Both the position numbers and the translations under genes were made by a program. Positions 29,191-39,556 of a stretch of 64,000 bases of DNA are shown in pieces. The DNA is from Brevibacterium oceani (GTDB lineage: Bacteria > Actinomycetota > Actinomycetes > Actinomycetales > Brevibacteriaceae): positions 248,001-312,000 of the forward strand of contig NZ_JABKDE010000004.1 of the NCBI RefSeq assembly GCF_013623835.1, written 5' to 3'. The notes beneath the pieces were generated by a model. That model made no database searches, was not told where the DNA came from, and was given only the letters and a program-made list of their open reading frames with translations. Positions within the stretch are counted from its first letter, which is position 1; the number at the start of each line of letters is the position of its first letter.

Positions 29191-29954
29191 GAATCCGCGC
29201 GAACAACCCCGGCCCGATGACCCTGACCGGAACTAACACGTACGTGCTCACCAGCCAGGACGATACCTCGGCGGTCGTCATCGATCCCGGCCCGGAGATG
29301 GCCGATCATCGTGAGGCCTTCCTCGCCGAGGTGGCCGACCGGGATCTGCGCGCGATCGTGCTCACCCACCAGCACGCCGACCATTCGGAGATTCTCGGCA
29401 GCATCGACCAGTGGGCCCCCGAGGTGCCCGTCTATGCCGTGCTCGAGCGCTTCGCCCGGCACACCGATCCCGTGGCTGACGGGGACGAGATCGCTTTCGG
29501 CGACACCCCGGCCGACGTCCTGCGCGTCGTGGCCACCCCCGGCCACACCAGCGACAGCATCAGCCTCATCCACGCCGGAGCCCTCTACAGCGGCGACACG
29601 ATCCTGGGGGAGGGGACGACGATCGTCACCCACCCCGAAGGGTCGCTGCGCGACTACCTCGACTCCCTCGGACGCCTCAGGACGCTGCTCGACGAGGGCG
29701 AGTTCGCGATCATCGAACCCGCCCACGGCCCGCGCATCGATGACCCCGCCAAGGTGATCGACTACTACCGCACCCACCGCCTGGAGCGCATCGAGCAGGT
29801 CAGGTCCGCTCTGACGCAGGGGGCGACGACCGCCGCCGAGGTGTGCGACATCGTCTACCATGACGTCGATGCGAGCGTGCGACCGGCCGCCGAGCAGATC
29901 GTCAAGGCCCAGCTGGCCTACCTCGACGCCCTTCCCGTCGCCGACGACGCCTGA
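29187..29954 (+). CDS. Metallo-beta-lactamase fold hydrolase (LACTB2-like)
   Basis: A 255-residue MBL hydrolase. The zinc-binding THQHADHSE is near residue 60, further ligands are in PGHTSDSI and the YSGDTI Asp, and a last His is in PAHGP. A winged-helix-like C-terminus follows (HRLERIEQVRSAL and DVDASVRPAAEQ), as in the RNA- or beta-lactamase-related Rv3677c group. ATG overlaps the Nudix-like stop by four bases. The same block (RidA, MBL, Crp) is conserved in mycobacteria. Confidence 0.9.
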   Translation: MRIRANNPGPMTLTGTNTYVLTSQDDTSAVVIDPGPEMADHREAFLAEVADRDLRAIVLTHQHADHSEILGSIDQWAPEVPVYAVLERFARHTDPVADGDEIAFGDTPADVLRVVATPGHTSDSISLIHAGALYSGDTILGEGTTIVTHPEGSLRDYLDSLGRLRTLLDEGEFAIIEPAHGPRIDDPAKVIDYYRTHRLERIEQVRSALTQGATTAAEVCDIVYHDVDASVRPAAEQIVKAQLAYLDALPVADDA

Positions 29955-30026
29955 GAGACCGACGACGCCTGAAACACCTTCGTCTGAGCGGCGGCCAGGA
30001 CTCCACCGCCACTCTGATCCCGGACA

Positions 30027-30064
30027 TGACGAACGCCCCAGCCGATCGGCTGGGGCGTTCGTCA
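30027..30064. terminator. 38-bp perfect palindrome, bidirectional terminator
   Basis: A 38-base sequence identical to its own reverse complement (19-base halves, centre GATC) lies between converging genes, the MBL hydrolase and the Crp/Fnr regulator. The fold has about 17 paired bases and no loop beyond GATC. It would end both transcripts. Confidence 0.85.
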
Positions 30065-30092
30065 CGCGTGCGGCATCGGGGCCGCGGGAGGA

Positions 30093-30770
30093 TCAGCGGG
30101 CGCGGTTGCGCATCCGGTCCATGTCGAGGATGACGACCGAGCGGGCCTCGAGGCGGATGAAGCCGCGGGCGGCGAAGTCGGCCAGAGCCTTGTTCACGGT
30201 CTCACGGGAGGCACCGACGAGCTGCGCGAGCTCTTCCTGGGTGAGGTCGTGGGCGACGAGGACACCGTCCGGGGCCGGCTTCGAGAACCGGGCGGCCAGG
30301 TCGAGCAGCGCCTTGGCGACACGTCCGGGCACATCGGAGAACACGAGGTCGCCGACGGTCTCATTCGTCCGACGCAGACGCTGCGCGAGAGCCTTGAGCA
30401 GGTTCATCGCGGCCTGCGGGCGCTCATGGAGCCAGGTGGTGAGGTCCTCGTGCTTGAGGCTGAGCAACTCGGACTGGGAGACAGCGGTGACGGAGGTCGA
30501 GCGTGGGCCCGGATCGAAGAGGCTGAGCTCACCGATGATCTCGCCGGGGCCGACCACGGAAAGCAGGTTCTCGCGACCGTCGGAGGACTCCCGGCCGATC
30601 TTGAGCTTGCCGCTGGAGACGATGTAGAGCTCATCGCCGGCATCGCCTTCATGGAAGAGCACGGTTCCCCGACGGAGACTCCGCGGGTTCATGAACTTCA
30701 TCAATGCACTGGTGGCTTCATCGTCCAGACCTGCGAAGAGCGTCGCGCCCCGCACCACTTCAATATCCAC
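30093..30770 (-). CDS. crp: Crp/Fnr family transcriptional regulator (GlxR-like)
   Basis: A 225-residue cAMP-binding regulator, homologous by position and sequence to Rv3676/GlxR. The N-terminal cNMP-binding domain has GDELYIVSSGKLKI and GEIIGELSLFDPGPRSTSVTA (the phosphate-binding cassette, with the Arg and Ser that contact cAMP). The C-terminal winged helix is TQEELAQLVGASRETVNKALADFAARGFI. GTG at 30770 is selected because a near-perfect AGGAGG lies seven bases before it; a start at 30800 lacks one. Likely a global carbon and respiration regulator. Confidence 0.93.
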   Translation of the reverse strand: MDIEVVRGATLFAGLDDEATSALMKFMNPRSLRRGTVLFHEGDAGDELYIVSSGKLKIGRESSDGRENLLSVVGPGEIIGELSLFDPGPRSTSVTAVSQSELLSLKHEDLTTWLHERPQAAMNLLKALAQRLRRTNETVGDLVFSDVPGRVAKALLDLAARFSKPAPDGVLVAHDLTQEELAQLVGASRETVNKALADFAARGFIRLEARSVVILDMDRMRNRAR

Positions 30771-30785
30771 TGGTTCCTCCTTGTC

Positions 30786-30796
30786 GTGATAATCAC
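30786..30796. promoter_or_regulatory. GTGATAATCAC palindrome ahead of crp
   Basis: A palindrome with 5-base arms lies 16 bases upstream of the crp start, followed on the minus strand by the ribosome-binding site. A TTGACC that could be a -35 is at 30811-30816 on the minus strand. The spacing between TGTGA and TCAC is too short for the usual GlxR site, so this may be for a different regulator or chance. Confidence 0.3.
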
Positions 30797-31003
30797 ACAT
30801 AAATCTACCTGGTCAACAGCATCGATACCAGCAAAGACGCGGGAGTGTGGCCCATGAGTATGAAAACCCGCCCTGCCCGCGACCCTCACATCACCGCCGA
30901 GCCGACGTCACAGCCCGCGCCACTCTACTCCTCCGGGCACCTGACCACCTGATGTGAGCGGCCTAACTGCGGATTGTGGAGGCACGGATTAGGATGGTGA
31001 GTC

Positions 31004-31813
31004 GTGTTGACGGTGGCAGAGAAGAGCGCACGGAAGTTCGCGAAGGAGACCCCGCTGGGGCGGACGCGACGGGCCCGGAAGATCCATCGCATCCTCGCTG
31101 AGGTGTATCCGAACGCGAAGTGCGAACTCGACTTCGACACCCCGTTCCAGCTGCTCATCGCCACCGTCCTGTCCGCGCAGACCACCGACATCCGCGTCAA
31201 CGCCGTCACCCCGGGCCTCTTCGCCGCCTTCCCCGATGCGCATTCCCTGGCCGTGGCCAACCTCATCGAGGTCGAGGAGCTCATCCGCTCCACAGGCTTC
31301 TACCGCGCGAAGGCCCGCAACATCGTCAAGCTCGCGAACGAACTCGTCGATGACTACGACGGAGTCGTGCCGGACCGGATGGACAAGCTCGTCAAGCTCG
31401 CCGGTGTCGGTCGCAAAACCGCGAATGTCGTCCTCGGCAACGCCTTCGACACCCCTGGTCTGACCGTCGACACGCACATGGGCAGGCTGGCCCGCCGGTT
31501 CGGATGGACGGAGGAGACCGACCCGGTCAAGGCCGAACACGACATCGCCGCCCTGTTCCCGAAGAAGGACCTCACCCTGCTCTCGCATCGGGTGATCTTC
31601 CACGGCCGCCGCATCTGCCACTCCCGCAGGCCAGCCTGCGGAGCCTGCCCGCTGACGGATCTGTGCCCGTCCTTCGGGATCGGGGAACTCGACCCGGACA
31701 ACGCCCGCGCCATGCTCAGATTCGAAATGGCCCCATTGGCCACCCCCGCCGAGGCAGCCGCCGCCGACATGACGGCCGTGACCACCGCTGACGCTCCCGA
31801 GGCCGAGAAGTGA
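31004..31813 (+). CDS. nth: Endonuclease III
   Basis: A 269-residue base-excision repair glycosylase/AP lyase. Visible are the HhH-GPD motif LAGVGRKTANVVLG with the catalytic Lys, TVDTHMGRLARR with the catalytic Asp, and the [4Fe-4S] cluster Cys residues in CHSRRPACGACPLTDLC (C-x6-C-x2-C-x5-C). The GTG at 31004 is uncertain: GGATGG lies about 10 bases upstream, and the first 10 residues are not conserved. About 20 Ala/Thr-rich residues extend beyond the family end. Overlaps the next gene by four bases. Confidence 0.95.
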   Translation: MLTVAEKSARKFAKETPLGRTRRARKIHRILAEVYPNAKCELDFDTPFQLLIATVLSAQTTDIRVNAVTPGLFAAFPDAHSLAVANLIEVEELIRSTGFYRAKARNIVKLANELVDDYDGVVPDRMDKLVKLAGVGRKTANVVLGNAFDTPGLTVDTHMGRLARRFGWTEETDPVKAEHDIAALFPKKDLTLLSHRVIFHGRRICHSRRPACGACPLTDLCPSFGIGELDPDNARAMLRFEMAPLATPAEAAAADMTAVTTADAPEAEK

Positions 31814-32541
31814 GCACCGGGATCCCCGACTTGCCACCCGAGTCCGCGACGATCGCGGACGGAGCGCTGAGGGGCCAGCTCGAGGAGCTCGCGACCTCAC
31901 ACGGTTCGCCGCTGTGGCTGCGGCGGCAGAAGGACTCGGCGGAGGACCAGGCGCGGGACGCCGCGGTGCTCATGCTCTTCGGGCGTGGGGGAGCGCCGCG
32001 AACCGATGCCGGACGGGCCGAGGCCAGTCGCCTGTCGGACCTCGGCGTCGCCGACGTCGACATCGTCCTTCTCCAGCGCGCGGCGACGCTGCGGCACCAC
32101 CCCGGACAGGTCGCCTTCCCCGGCGGCGGACGCGACCCCGAGGACGCATCGATGTCCGCGGCGGCGCTGCGTGAGGCCGAAGAGGAGGCCGGAATCCAAC
32201 CTGACACCGTCGAAGTGCTCGGGGAGATGGATCCGCTCTATATTCCGGTCTCGAAGTTCGAGGTCACCCCGGTGATCGGCTACTGGAGGACACCCGGAGC
32301 GGTGCAGGTGATGGACCACCGCGAGTCCTATTCCGTCTACCGTGTGGCCATCGCCGACCTCGTCGCCCCGGCCAACCGCGGCACCTTCGCCCGCCCGGAT
32401 CTGGGGCTCACGACCCCGGCCTTCGACGTCGGTGTGCTCAAGGTGTGGGGCTTCACCGCCGGCATCCTCGACTTCGCCCTCGACCACCTCGGCTGGGCGG
32501 GGGGCTGGGACAAGCAGGCTCCCATCGCCATCGACTTCTGA
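31810..32541 (+). CDS. Nudix hydrolase, CoA pyrophosphatase type
   Basis: A 243-residue Nudix enzyme with an intact box: the GGGRDPEDASMSAAALREAE stretch continuing EEAGI (residues about 100-125) contains REAEEEAG with the metal Glu residues. Upstream it has LRHHPGQVAFPGG, the CoA-specific signature seen in CoA diphosphatases (NudL/Rv3672c). It would cleave CoA or oxidised CoA to 3',5'-ADP and phosphopantetheine, clearing damaged cofactor. GTG at 31810 overlaps nth (GTGA). Confidence 0.9.
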   Translation: MSTGIPDLPPESATIADGALRGQLEELATSHGSPLWLRRQKDSAEDQARDAAVLMLFGRGGAPRTDAGRAEASRLSDLGVADVDIVLLQRAATLRHHPGQVAFPGGGRDPEDASMSAAALREAEEEAGIQPDTVEVLGEMDPLYIPVSKFEVTPVIGYWRTPGAVQVMDHRESYSVYRVAIADLVAPANRGTFARPDLGLTTPAFDVGVLKVWGFTAGILDFALDHLGWAGGWDKQAPIAIDF

Positions 32542-32627
32542 GCGGACAGGCGACTGAGCGGGCACGCTCTGCCAGTACACGCTTTCGCACAGTTTGCGCT
32601 TCTTTATCGGTGCATAGTGAATACGCA

Positions 32628-32660
32628 AGGAGGCGCCGGACGTGATGTCCGGCGCCTCCT
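32628..32660. terminator. Hairpin terminator between converging genes
   Basis: A 14-base perfect stem (AGGAGGCGCCGGAC and complement) around GTGAT, located between the Nudix gene and the converging holin-like gene. Confidence 0.8.
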
Positions 32661-32708
32661 GTGTGTCTCGGGGGTTCTCTGGCGGTGGCTCTCAGGTGCG
32701 AAGCGTGT

Positions 32709-33116
32709 TCAGTACCTCGGGCCTGAGGGGTTCTTGACCGCGCGCTTGACCGAAGCGACCAGCGACTTCGCCGAGCCGATCGCCGTGCCCGGCACCGGGT
32801 TGCCCTTCTTGAACAGCGGCAGGGCGACGAGGACGAGGATGATCGCGATGACGGCGAGGATGCCGAAGACGATGAGGAAGCTGCCCCACCACGGCCAGTC
32901 GAGGCCCTCGTGGAAGGCGGCCGCGCCGGCGAAGATCACCATGAAGGAGGAGAGGAAGAGCAGGAAGAGGGCGACGATGGCGAGACCGGCGCCGATGCCC
33001 AGGTTCTTGGCTCCGGCAGTGGCCTCGGCCTTGGCCAGCGCAATCTCTTCTTCGGCGATCGCTTTGGAATCGTCGCTGATGCCTTTGATCAGTTCGCTGA
33101 TCGACCGTTCGGCCAT
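32709..33116 (-). CDS. Actinobacterial holin-like (phage_holin_3_6) membrane protein
   Basis: A 135-residue protein with an N-terminal amphipathic helix carrying ELIKGISDDSKAIAEEEIALAKAEA, two hydrophobic segments and a basic C-terminus. The layout (acidic helix, two TM helices, GNPVPGT-type end) matches the actinobacterial PF07332 family, which despite its name is chromosomal and has no shown lysis role. The same gene lies near acs in mycobacteria (Rv3669-like). ATG at 33116 follows AGGAGC. Confidence 0.8.
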   Translation of the reverse strand: MAERSISELIKGISDDSKAIAEEEIALAKAEATAGAKNLGIGAGLAIVALFLLFLSSFMVIFAGAAAFHEGLDWPWWGSFLIVFGILAVIAIILVLVALPLFKKGNPVPGTAIGSAKSLVASVKRAVKNPSGPRY

Positions 33117-33211
33117 GAGTGCTCCTAAATCGAGAACGAGAGGACAATCTAACTAAAGAGTAGTCTGAAGGCGCCCTGCGGCCAAAGGCGAACCGGGCGA
33201 AAACTGAGAAA

Positions 33212-33265
33212 ACCCGCCGGATCCGGACCGCGCAGCTGCGCTGCAGCCGTCCGTCACCGGCGGGT
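33212..33265 (-). terminator. Possible stem downstream of acs
   Basis: ACCCGCCGG (33212-33220) and its exact complement CCGGCGGGT (33257-33265) could form a 9-base stem with a GC-rich internal structure, 44-97 bases downstream of the acs stop. Weak compared with the other hairpins, but it is the only candidate between acs and the holin-like gene. Confidence 0.4.
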
Positions 33266-33308
33266 CGTCCTCAGCGAACGGACCGTGTCGCCGCCGAGGG
33301 GCTTCGAC

Positions 33309-35246
<1,938 letters not shown>

Positions 35247-35584
35247 TCTTCCCTCCGACTTCTTTGGTGGATCGAAAATTCCTCTTGAACTGTATACCCG
35301 CAGCCTCGGGACGAGACGCTGTGTTTCACCGGATGAACGGTGTGATCGGGGGTAGCCACAACGGAATCGACGTGCTATGGGTCACAGGGAGACGGTGGGG
35401 ACCCACGGTCACGGAGACCCGCCTCGGCGAAGGGAAGGCAGGGCGATTCGAACGGTTCAGAATGTGCGAACGAGTGCACAGGTGCCCTGTGTTCTGCAAG
35501 GATGGGGGTCAGAACCTGTCGGGAAACCACCTGCGCAGGCACAGTAGTACTGTTACCTTTCCCCGAGATCGAGTGGAGTAAGCG
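35247..35584. other. Divergent promoter region, acs and membrane protein
   Basis: A 338-base gap between two diverging genes. It contains ribosome-binding sites for both, an acs-side TATACA hexamer (near 35291-35296) that may be the -10, and a TGTGA half site at 35340-35344 that may be weakly related to GlxR sites; no complete TGTGA-N6-TCACA site is present. No gene was found. Confidence 0.45.
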
Positions 35585-38302
35585 ATGAGTTCGCCGCAGC
35601 ATCCAACCGGGTCCGGGCCACAGCCGTGGCAGGATCAGCCCCCGCAGTACCCCGGTCAGAATCAGCAGCAGCCAGGCGGTGCGCCCGGGGGTTACGGATC
35701 GGGACCGGGACCCTACGGTGCAGCGCCCGGGCAGAACGCCTCTGCGCCGGGACCGTATGGGTCGGGGCCCGCGCAGTACGGGTCTGCTCCCGGACCGTAC
35801 GGGTCCGGACCGGTCCAATACGGCTCGGGACCCGCCCAATACGGCTCGGGACCCGGACCCTACGGTTCGGCGCCTGGTCCGTACGGTTCGGCACCCGGAC
35901 AGTTCGGCGGAGCGCCCGCGCCCAAGCAGAAGACGGGGCCGGGCCTCATCGGACCGCTGACGCTGCGTGACCTGTTCCTGCTGTTCGCCGGTCTGCTGGC
36001 ACTCATCGCTCTGTTCGTGCCCTACCGCGCCTACTCGTGGGAGTCGACGACCCTGTGGCACTGGAACGTCGCCGATATGGGCGCACTCGTCTTCGCCGTG
36101 CTCACGATTCTGCTCATCGTCGCGACCGTGCTGGTCAACAAGCTCGGCAGCGGTCGGATGCGGGTCGGATCGCTCGGACTCGACCAGTTCATCTCGGTGC
36201 TCTCGGCGATCGCGTTCACCTATGTCTTCGTCGACCTGCTCACCTCGGCCGTCTACTGGCATGTGGGCTCCTACCTGACGTTCTTCGCGGCTCTCATCGC
36301 GTTCTTCGCCGGCGTGTTCACGATGATTCCCTTCTTCGCGAAGGAATTCGACGGTCGCGAGGCCATCGAGACTCATCCCAAGGCTCGCCCGGTAGCGAAG
36401 CACACCCCGCATCCGGCCCCCGTGGCGAACGTCCCCGGCGGCAACGCCGGAGCTCCCGGCTTCGTCCCGTACGGTTCGGCTCCGGCCGGTGCCGCTCAGG
36501 GTGCTCAGTTTGGTCAGGGGCAGCCCGGACAGCCAGGGCAGGCTCAGCCTGGTCAGTTCGGCCAGCCAGGTCAGGGTGGTCAGCCGGGTCAGGCCGGTCA
36601 GGACGAATTCGGGGGATTCGGACAGCCGGGTCAGCCCGGTCAGCCTGATGATTCCGGCCAGTCGGGATCGGCACAGTTCGCAGCGCCCGGTCAGCCGGGT
36701 CAGCAGGACCCCACCAGCGGTCAGGGACAGTCCGGCTCCGATCAGTTCGCACAGAACCAGAACCAGTTCGGTGCTCCCGAGCAGGGACAGCAGCCGAACC
36801 CCTATGCTCCGCCTCAGCAGCAGGAGCCCGTGGGCTCAGCGAATGCCTTCGCCGCGCCGGCTGAGAATTCCCCTGATTCTGGCGCCGATTCTGCTGTCGA
36901 CTCCACGCACGGGAGTGCCGCCGGTGCTCATTCGGCCGATGTGGGAACGTCAGCGGACGACTCCGCTGACGGCGCTGTGCACAGCACCGGTGACGGACAG
37001 ACCTACCTCGGTCGTCGGGATTCGGAGGCTCCGCAGCACTCGCAGAGCGAACCGACTCAGGCCTTCGGCGTCGGAGCGGGCCACAATCAGACCGGCTCCC
37101 GCACCGACCAGCCGCAGGGTGATTCCGGCCAGCAGGTCTCGGAGCACAGCGATTCGGATTCCGGTGCCGCGGCAGCCGCCGCGAGCGTCGGTGCGGTCGG
37201 TGCCGGCGCCGGAGCTGTGGCCGCTGGAACCGCCGCGGCCAATGCGGACTTTGAGCGCCGCCGCGGACGCCACGCCGCCCCCGAATCGGATTCCGACGAG
37301 ACCGCCGATTCTGCGGCACGCCCGAGCGACGGCTCAACGGCCTCGACCACGGGTTCGGATTCTGCCCCGGCCGACGCGGCGACGGGCTCGGACTCCGTCA
37401 CCACCGCCTCGGCGAAGGAAGCGGAATCACGCGCCGACGAGGAGACCCCGACGGTCGTCTCGCCCGCTGAAAGCAGCGACCTCGTCTCGAAGGTCAACTC
37501 GAAGTCCTCGGACACGAGCACACCTGCCTCCGAGGGAGTGGCCATCGGCGGTGGGGACACCGAGACGGCGGCCTCGACCGACAAGGTAGGGCGGGCCGAC
37601 GAGGCAGGGAAGGCCGACTCCCCGGCGCAGCCCGTCTCCGGTGAGCGCCAGACCGACGACTCGTCAGTCGGTGAGAGCTCGTCAGTCGGTGAGAGCTCGT
37701 CAACGGATGGGGGCACCTCGTCAGAGGACTCGGGCGACAACGCCAACATCCGCTCCACAGAGGCGACGGTCGTCAGCAGGCCGGCAGGCGAGAACGTCGT
37801 GGCCGGGGAATCCGGGGACCAGCCGTCGTCTCGGGGCGAGAGGATCGAAGCGCCCGAGAGCGAGGAACCGACACAGTACGTTCCCGTCGCCAACTACCGC
37901 AACCGGCCCGAAACCGAGAACGACCGGCCCGAAACCGAGAACCAGGCGCCTGCGGTGTCGGGCTCCTCGGACGAGGACACCGTGGCGCAGACGGCCATCG
38001 ACAGCGAGCCCGTTCCGGCCGATGCCGGACAGGGCCCCGCCGTCGGCGGTCAGGGCCGAACCGACGCTGTCCAGAACAACCCGAACAACCAGGACGGTGG
38101 ACGCACCATCATCCAGGCGTTCTGGTTCGCGGTGCCCGAACCGCGCGAGGCCGTCGACCCGACGACCGGGATGCCGGTGTTCACGATCTATCCCGGCGAC
38201 TGGTACCTCAGCCTCGAGGACAACGGTTCCTGGTTCAAGGTCCGTGACACCGACGGCCGCGAAGGCGTCCTGCGCAACATCGACGGTATCCAGCGCGGCT
38301 GA
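35585..38302 (+). CDS. Large membrane protein with low-complexity tail and SH3-like end
   Basis: A 905-residue protein not assigned to a family. Residues 1-115 are Gly/Pro/Tyr/Gln repeats (units such as GSGPAQYGS). Residues 120-255 hold about four hydrophobic helices (RDLFLLFAGLLALIALFVP onwards). Residues 280-810 are a disordered Gln/Pro-, then Ser/Asp/Thr-rich region. The last 70 residues form a compact domain (QAFWFAVPEPREAV, then PGDWYLSLEDNGSWFKVRDTDGREG) that looks like an SH3 or tudor-type beta barrel facing the cytoplasm. ATG at 35585 follows GGAG. The position next to ssd and tadA suggests an envelope or secretion-associated role; this is inference. Confidence 0.75.
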   Translation: MSSPQHPTGSGPQPWQDQPPQYPGQNQQQPGGAPGGYGSGPGPYGAAPGQNASAPGPYGSGPAQYGSAPGPYGSGPVQYGSGPAQYGSGPGPYGSAPGPYGSAPGQFGGAPAPKQKTGPGLIGPLTLRDLFLLFAGLLALIALFVPYRAYSWESTTLWHWNVADMGALVFAVLTILLIVATVLVNKLGSGRMRVGSLGLDQFISVLSAIAFTYVFVDLLTSAVYWHVGSYLTFFAALIAFFAGVFTMIPFFAKEFDGREAIETHPKARPVAKHTPHPAPVANVPGGNAGAPGFVPYGSAPAGAAQGAQFGQGQPGQPGQAQPGQFGQPGQGGQPGQAGQDEFGGFGQPGQPGQPDDSGQSGSAQFAAPGQPGQQDPTSGQGQSGSDQFAQNQNQFGAPEQGQQPNPYAPPQQQEPVGSANAFAAPAENSPDSGADSAVDSTHGSAAGAHSADVGTSADDSADGAVHSTGDGQTYLGRRDSEAPQHSQSEPTQAFGVGAGHNQTGSRTDQPQGDSGQQVSEHSDSDSGAAAAAASVGAVGAGAGAVAAGTAAANADFERRRGRHAAPESDSDETADSAARPSDGSTASTTGSDSAPADAATGSDSVTTASAKEAESRADEETPTVVSPAESSDLVSKVNSKSSDTSTPASEGVAIGGGDTETAASTDKVGRADEAGKADSPAQPVSGERQTDDSSVGESSSVGESSSTDGGTSSEDSGDNANIRSTEATVVSRPAGENVVAGESGDQPSSRGERIEAPESEEPTQYVPVANYRNRPETENDRPETENQAPAVSGSSDEDTVAQTAIDSEPVPADAGQGPAVGGQGRTDAVQNNPNNQDGGRTIIQAFWFAVPEPREAVDPTTGMPVFTIYPGDWYLSLEDNGSWFKVRDTDGREGVLRNIDGIQRG

Positions 38303-38433
38303 TCGTGCCGGGGCCGACTCGGACGCCTCAACTGTGGACGCAGCTCGCACCGAACGGCCCCCAGCCGGCTCACACCAGCTGAGCCGCAGCGACCGATACC
38401 GTCGCTGACCAGGGCCGAAGGTCCGCAACGCAC

Positions 38434-38480
38434 CGAAGGGGCGTCTCCTGTGACTCGAACTCACAGGAGGCGCCCCTTCG
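38434..38480. terminator. Hairpin terminator with 20-base stem
   Basis: Two 20-base arms (one G-T mismatch) around CTCGAAC. It lies 131 bases after the 905-residue gene. An in-frame GTG at 38450 for the next gene would start inside this stem, a reason for choosing the later ATG. Confidence 0.8.
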
Positions 38481-38548
38481 TTGTCCTCGTCCACAGGCAC
38501 CGACTCCGACCTGGCCCGGCACACCCAGCCGCCGACAGGCTTCATGCC

Positions 38549-39556
38549 ATGCAGGTAGCCCTCATCACCGACCTCGGCGCAATCACCGAAGAATGCGCCC
38601 GCGTCGCCGAAAGCATCGGCGTCACCCTCACCGTCCTGCCGCCCGACTCCGGAGGCTGGCAGTCGGCCTCCCTCATCCTCCTCGGCGAGGATGTGAAGGA
38701 AGCCCCCGCCACGGACCGAGCCGACCGGATCCTCGTCGTCCTCGACGGCGACGAACCCGGCTCGACCTGGGCGAGGGCGAGCCACCTCGGCGTCGATCAG
38801 CTCGCCGTGCTGCCGGCGGCGGCCGAATGGCTGAGCGGGCGGATGATCGCCGCCATCGAACCCCCGGTCGCCCCGGGGACCACGGTCGGCGTCGTCGCCG
38901 GATGCGGCGGAGCCGGAGCCTCGGTGCTGGCCTGCGCGCTCGCCCGCCGGGCCGCCGCCGACAGCAGCGCCGTCCTCGTCGACGCCGACCCGTTGGGCGG
39001 CGGACTCGACCTCGTCCTCGGAGCCGAACAGGTGCCCGGACCCCGGTGGACCGACCTCAGCGCTTCCCGCGGTCAGCTGCGCCCCTCGACCCTGGCCGAT
39101 GCCCTGCCCCGCCACGACGGGCTCGCCCTCCTGTCCTGGGGACGCGACGACACCGTCGACCTCGACCCGGACGTCTTCGACGACTTCCTCGCCGCCGCCG
39201 GTCAGGCCTTCGACCTCGTCATCGTCGACCTGCCCCGCCACGCCCCACCCCAATGGACCCGGCGCTGCCACCACGTCCTGCTCGTGTCCCCGGCACGGGT
39301 CCGATCGGCAGTCGCCGCCTCCCAGGTCGCCAAACGCCTTTCCCAAGCCCACCCGGATGTCCGCCTCGTCGTCCGCGAGACCGGCGCCGGCGGACTCGAC
39401 GCCGAACTCCTCGCCGACTCCATCGGGCTGAGCCTGGCCGGAAGCATCCGCGACGACCGCGGCCTGTCCGCCGCCGTCGACCGTGGGGAGGGCATCCCCG
39501 GAGGCGCCCACCTCGGCCGCCTCGTCGACCGACTGCTGGGGGAGTGGGTGGAATGA
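38549..39556 (+). CDS. Septum site-determining / CpaE-like protein (Ssd)
   Basis: A 335-residue protein with an N-terminal receiver-like region and a MinD/ParA-type ATPase core. The deviant Walker A is VVAGCGGAGASVLACALARR with no Lys in the G-K-T position, and further motifs are LVDADPLGGGLD and VIVDLPRH. In mycobacteria the Ssd protein has the same altered P-loop and precedes the tad genes. It may position the pilus machinery or affect division. ATG at 38549 is chosen over a GTG at 38450 that falls inside a terminator. Overlaps the tadA gene by four bases. Confidence 0.85.
   Translation: MQVALITDLGAITEECARVAESIGVTLTVLPPDSGGWQSASLILLGEDVKEAPATDRADRILVVLDGDEPGSTWARASHLGVDQLAVLPAAAEWLSGRMIAAIEPPVAPGTTVGVVAGCGGAGASVLACALARRAAADSSAVLVDADPLGGGLDLVLGAEQVPGPRWTDLSASRGQLRPSTLADALPRHDGLALLSWGRDDTVDLDPDVFDDFLAAAGQAFDLVIVDLPRHAPPQWTRRCHHVLLVSPARVRSAVAASQVAKRLSQAHPDVRLVVRETGAGGLDAELLADSIGLSLAGSIRDDRGLSAAVDRGEGIPGGAHLGRLVDRLLGEWVE

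Noticed and set aside
38450-38548. Upstream GTG start for ssd
   Set aside because: It lies inside the terminator hairpin of the previous gene and adds 33 Arg/His/Pro-rich residues unlike the family.
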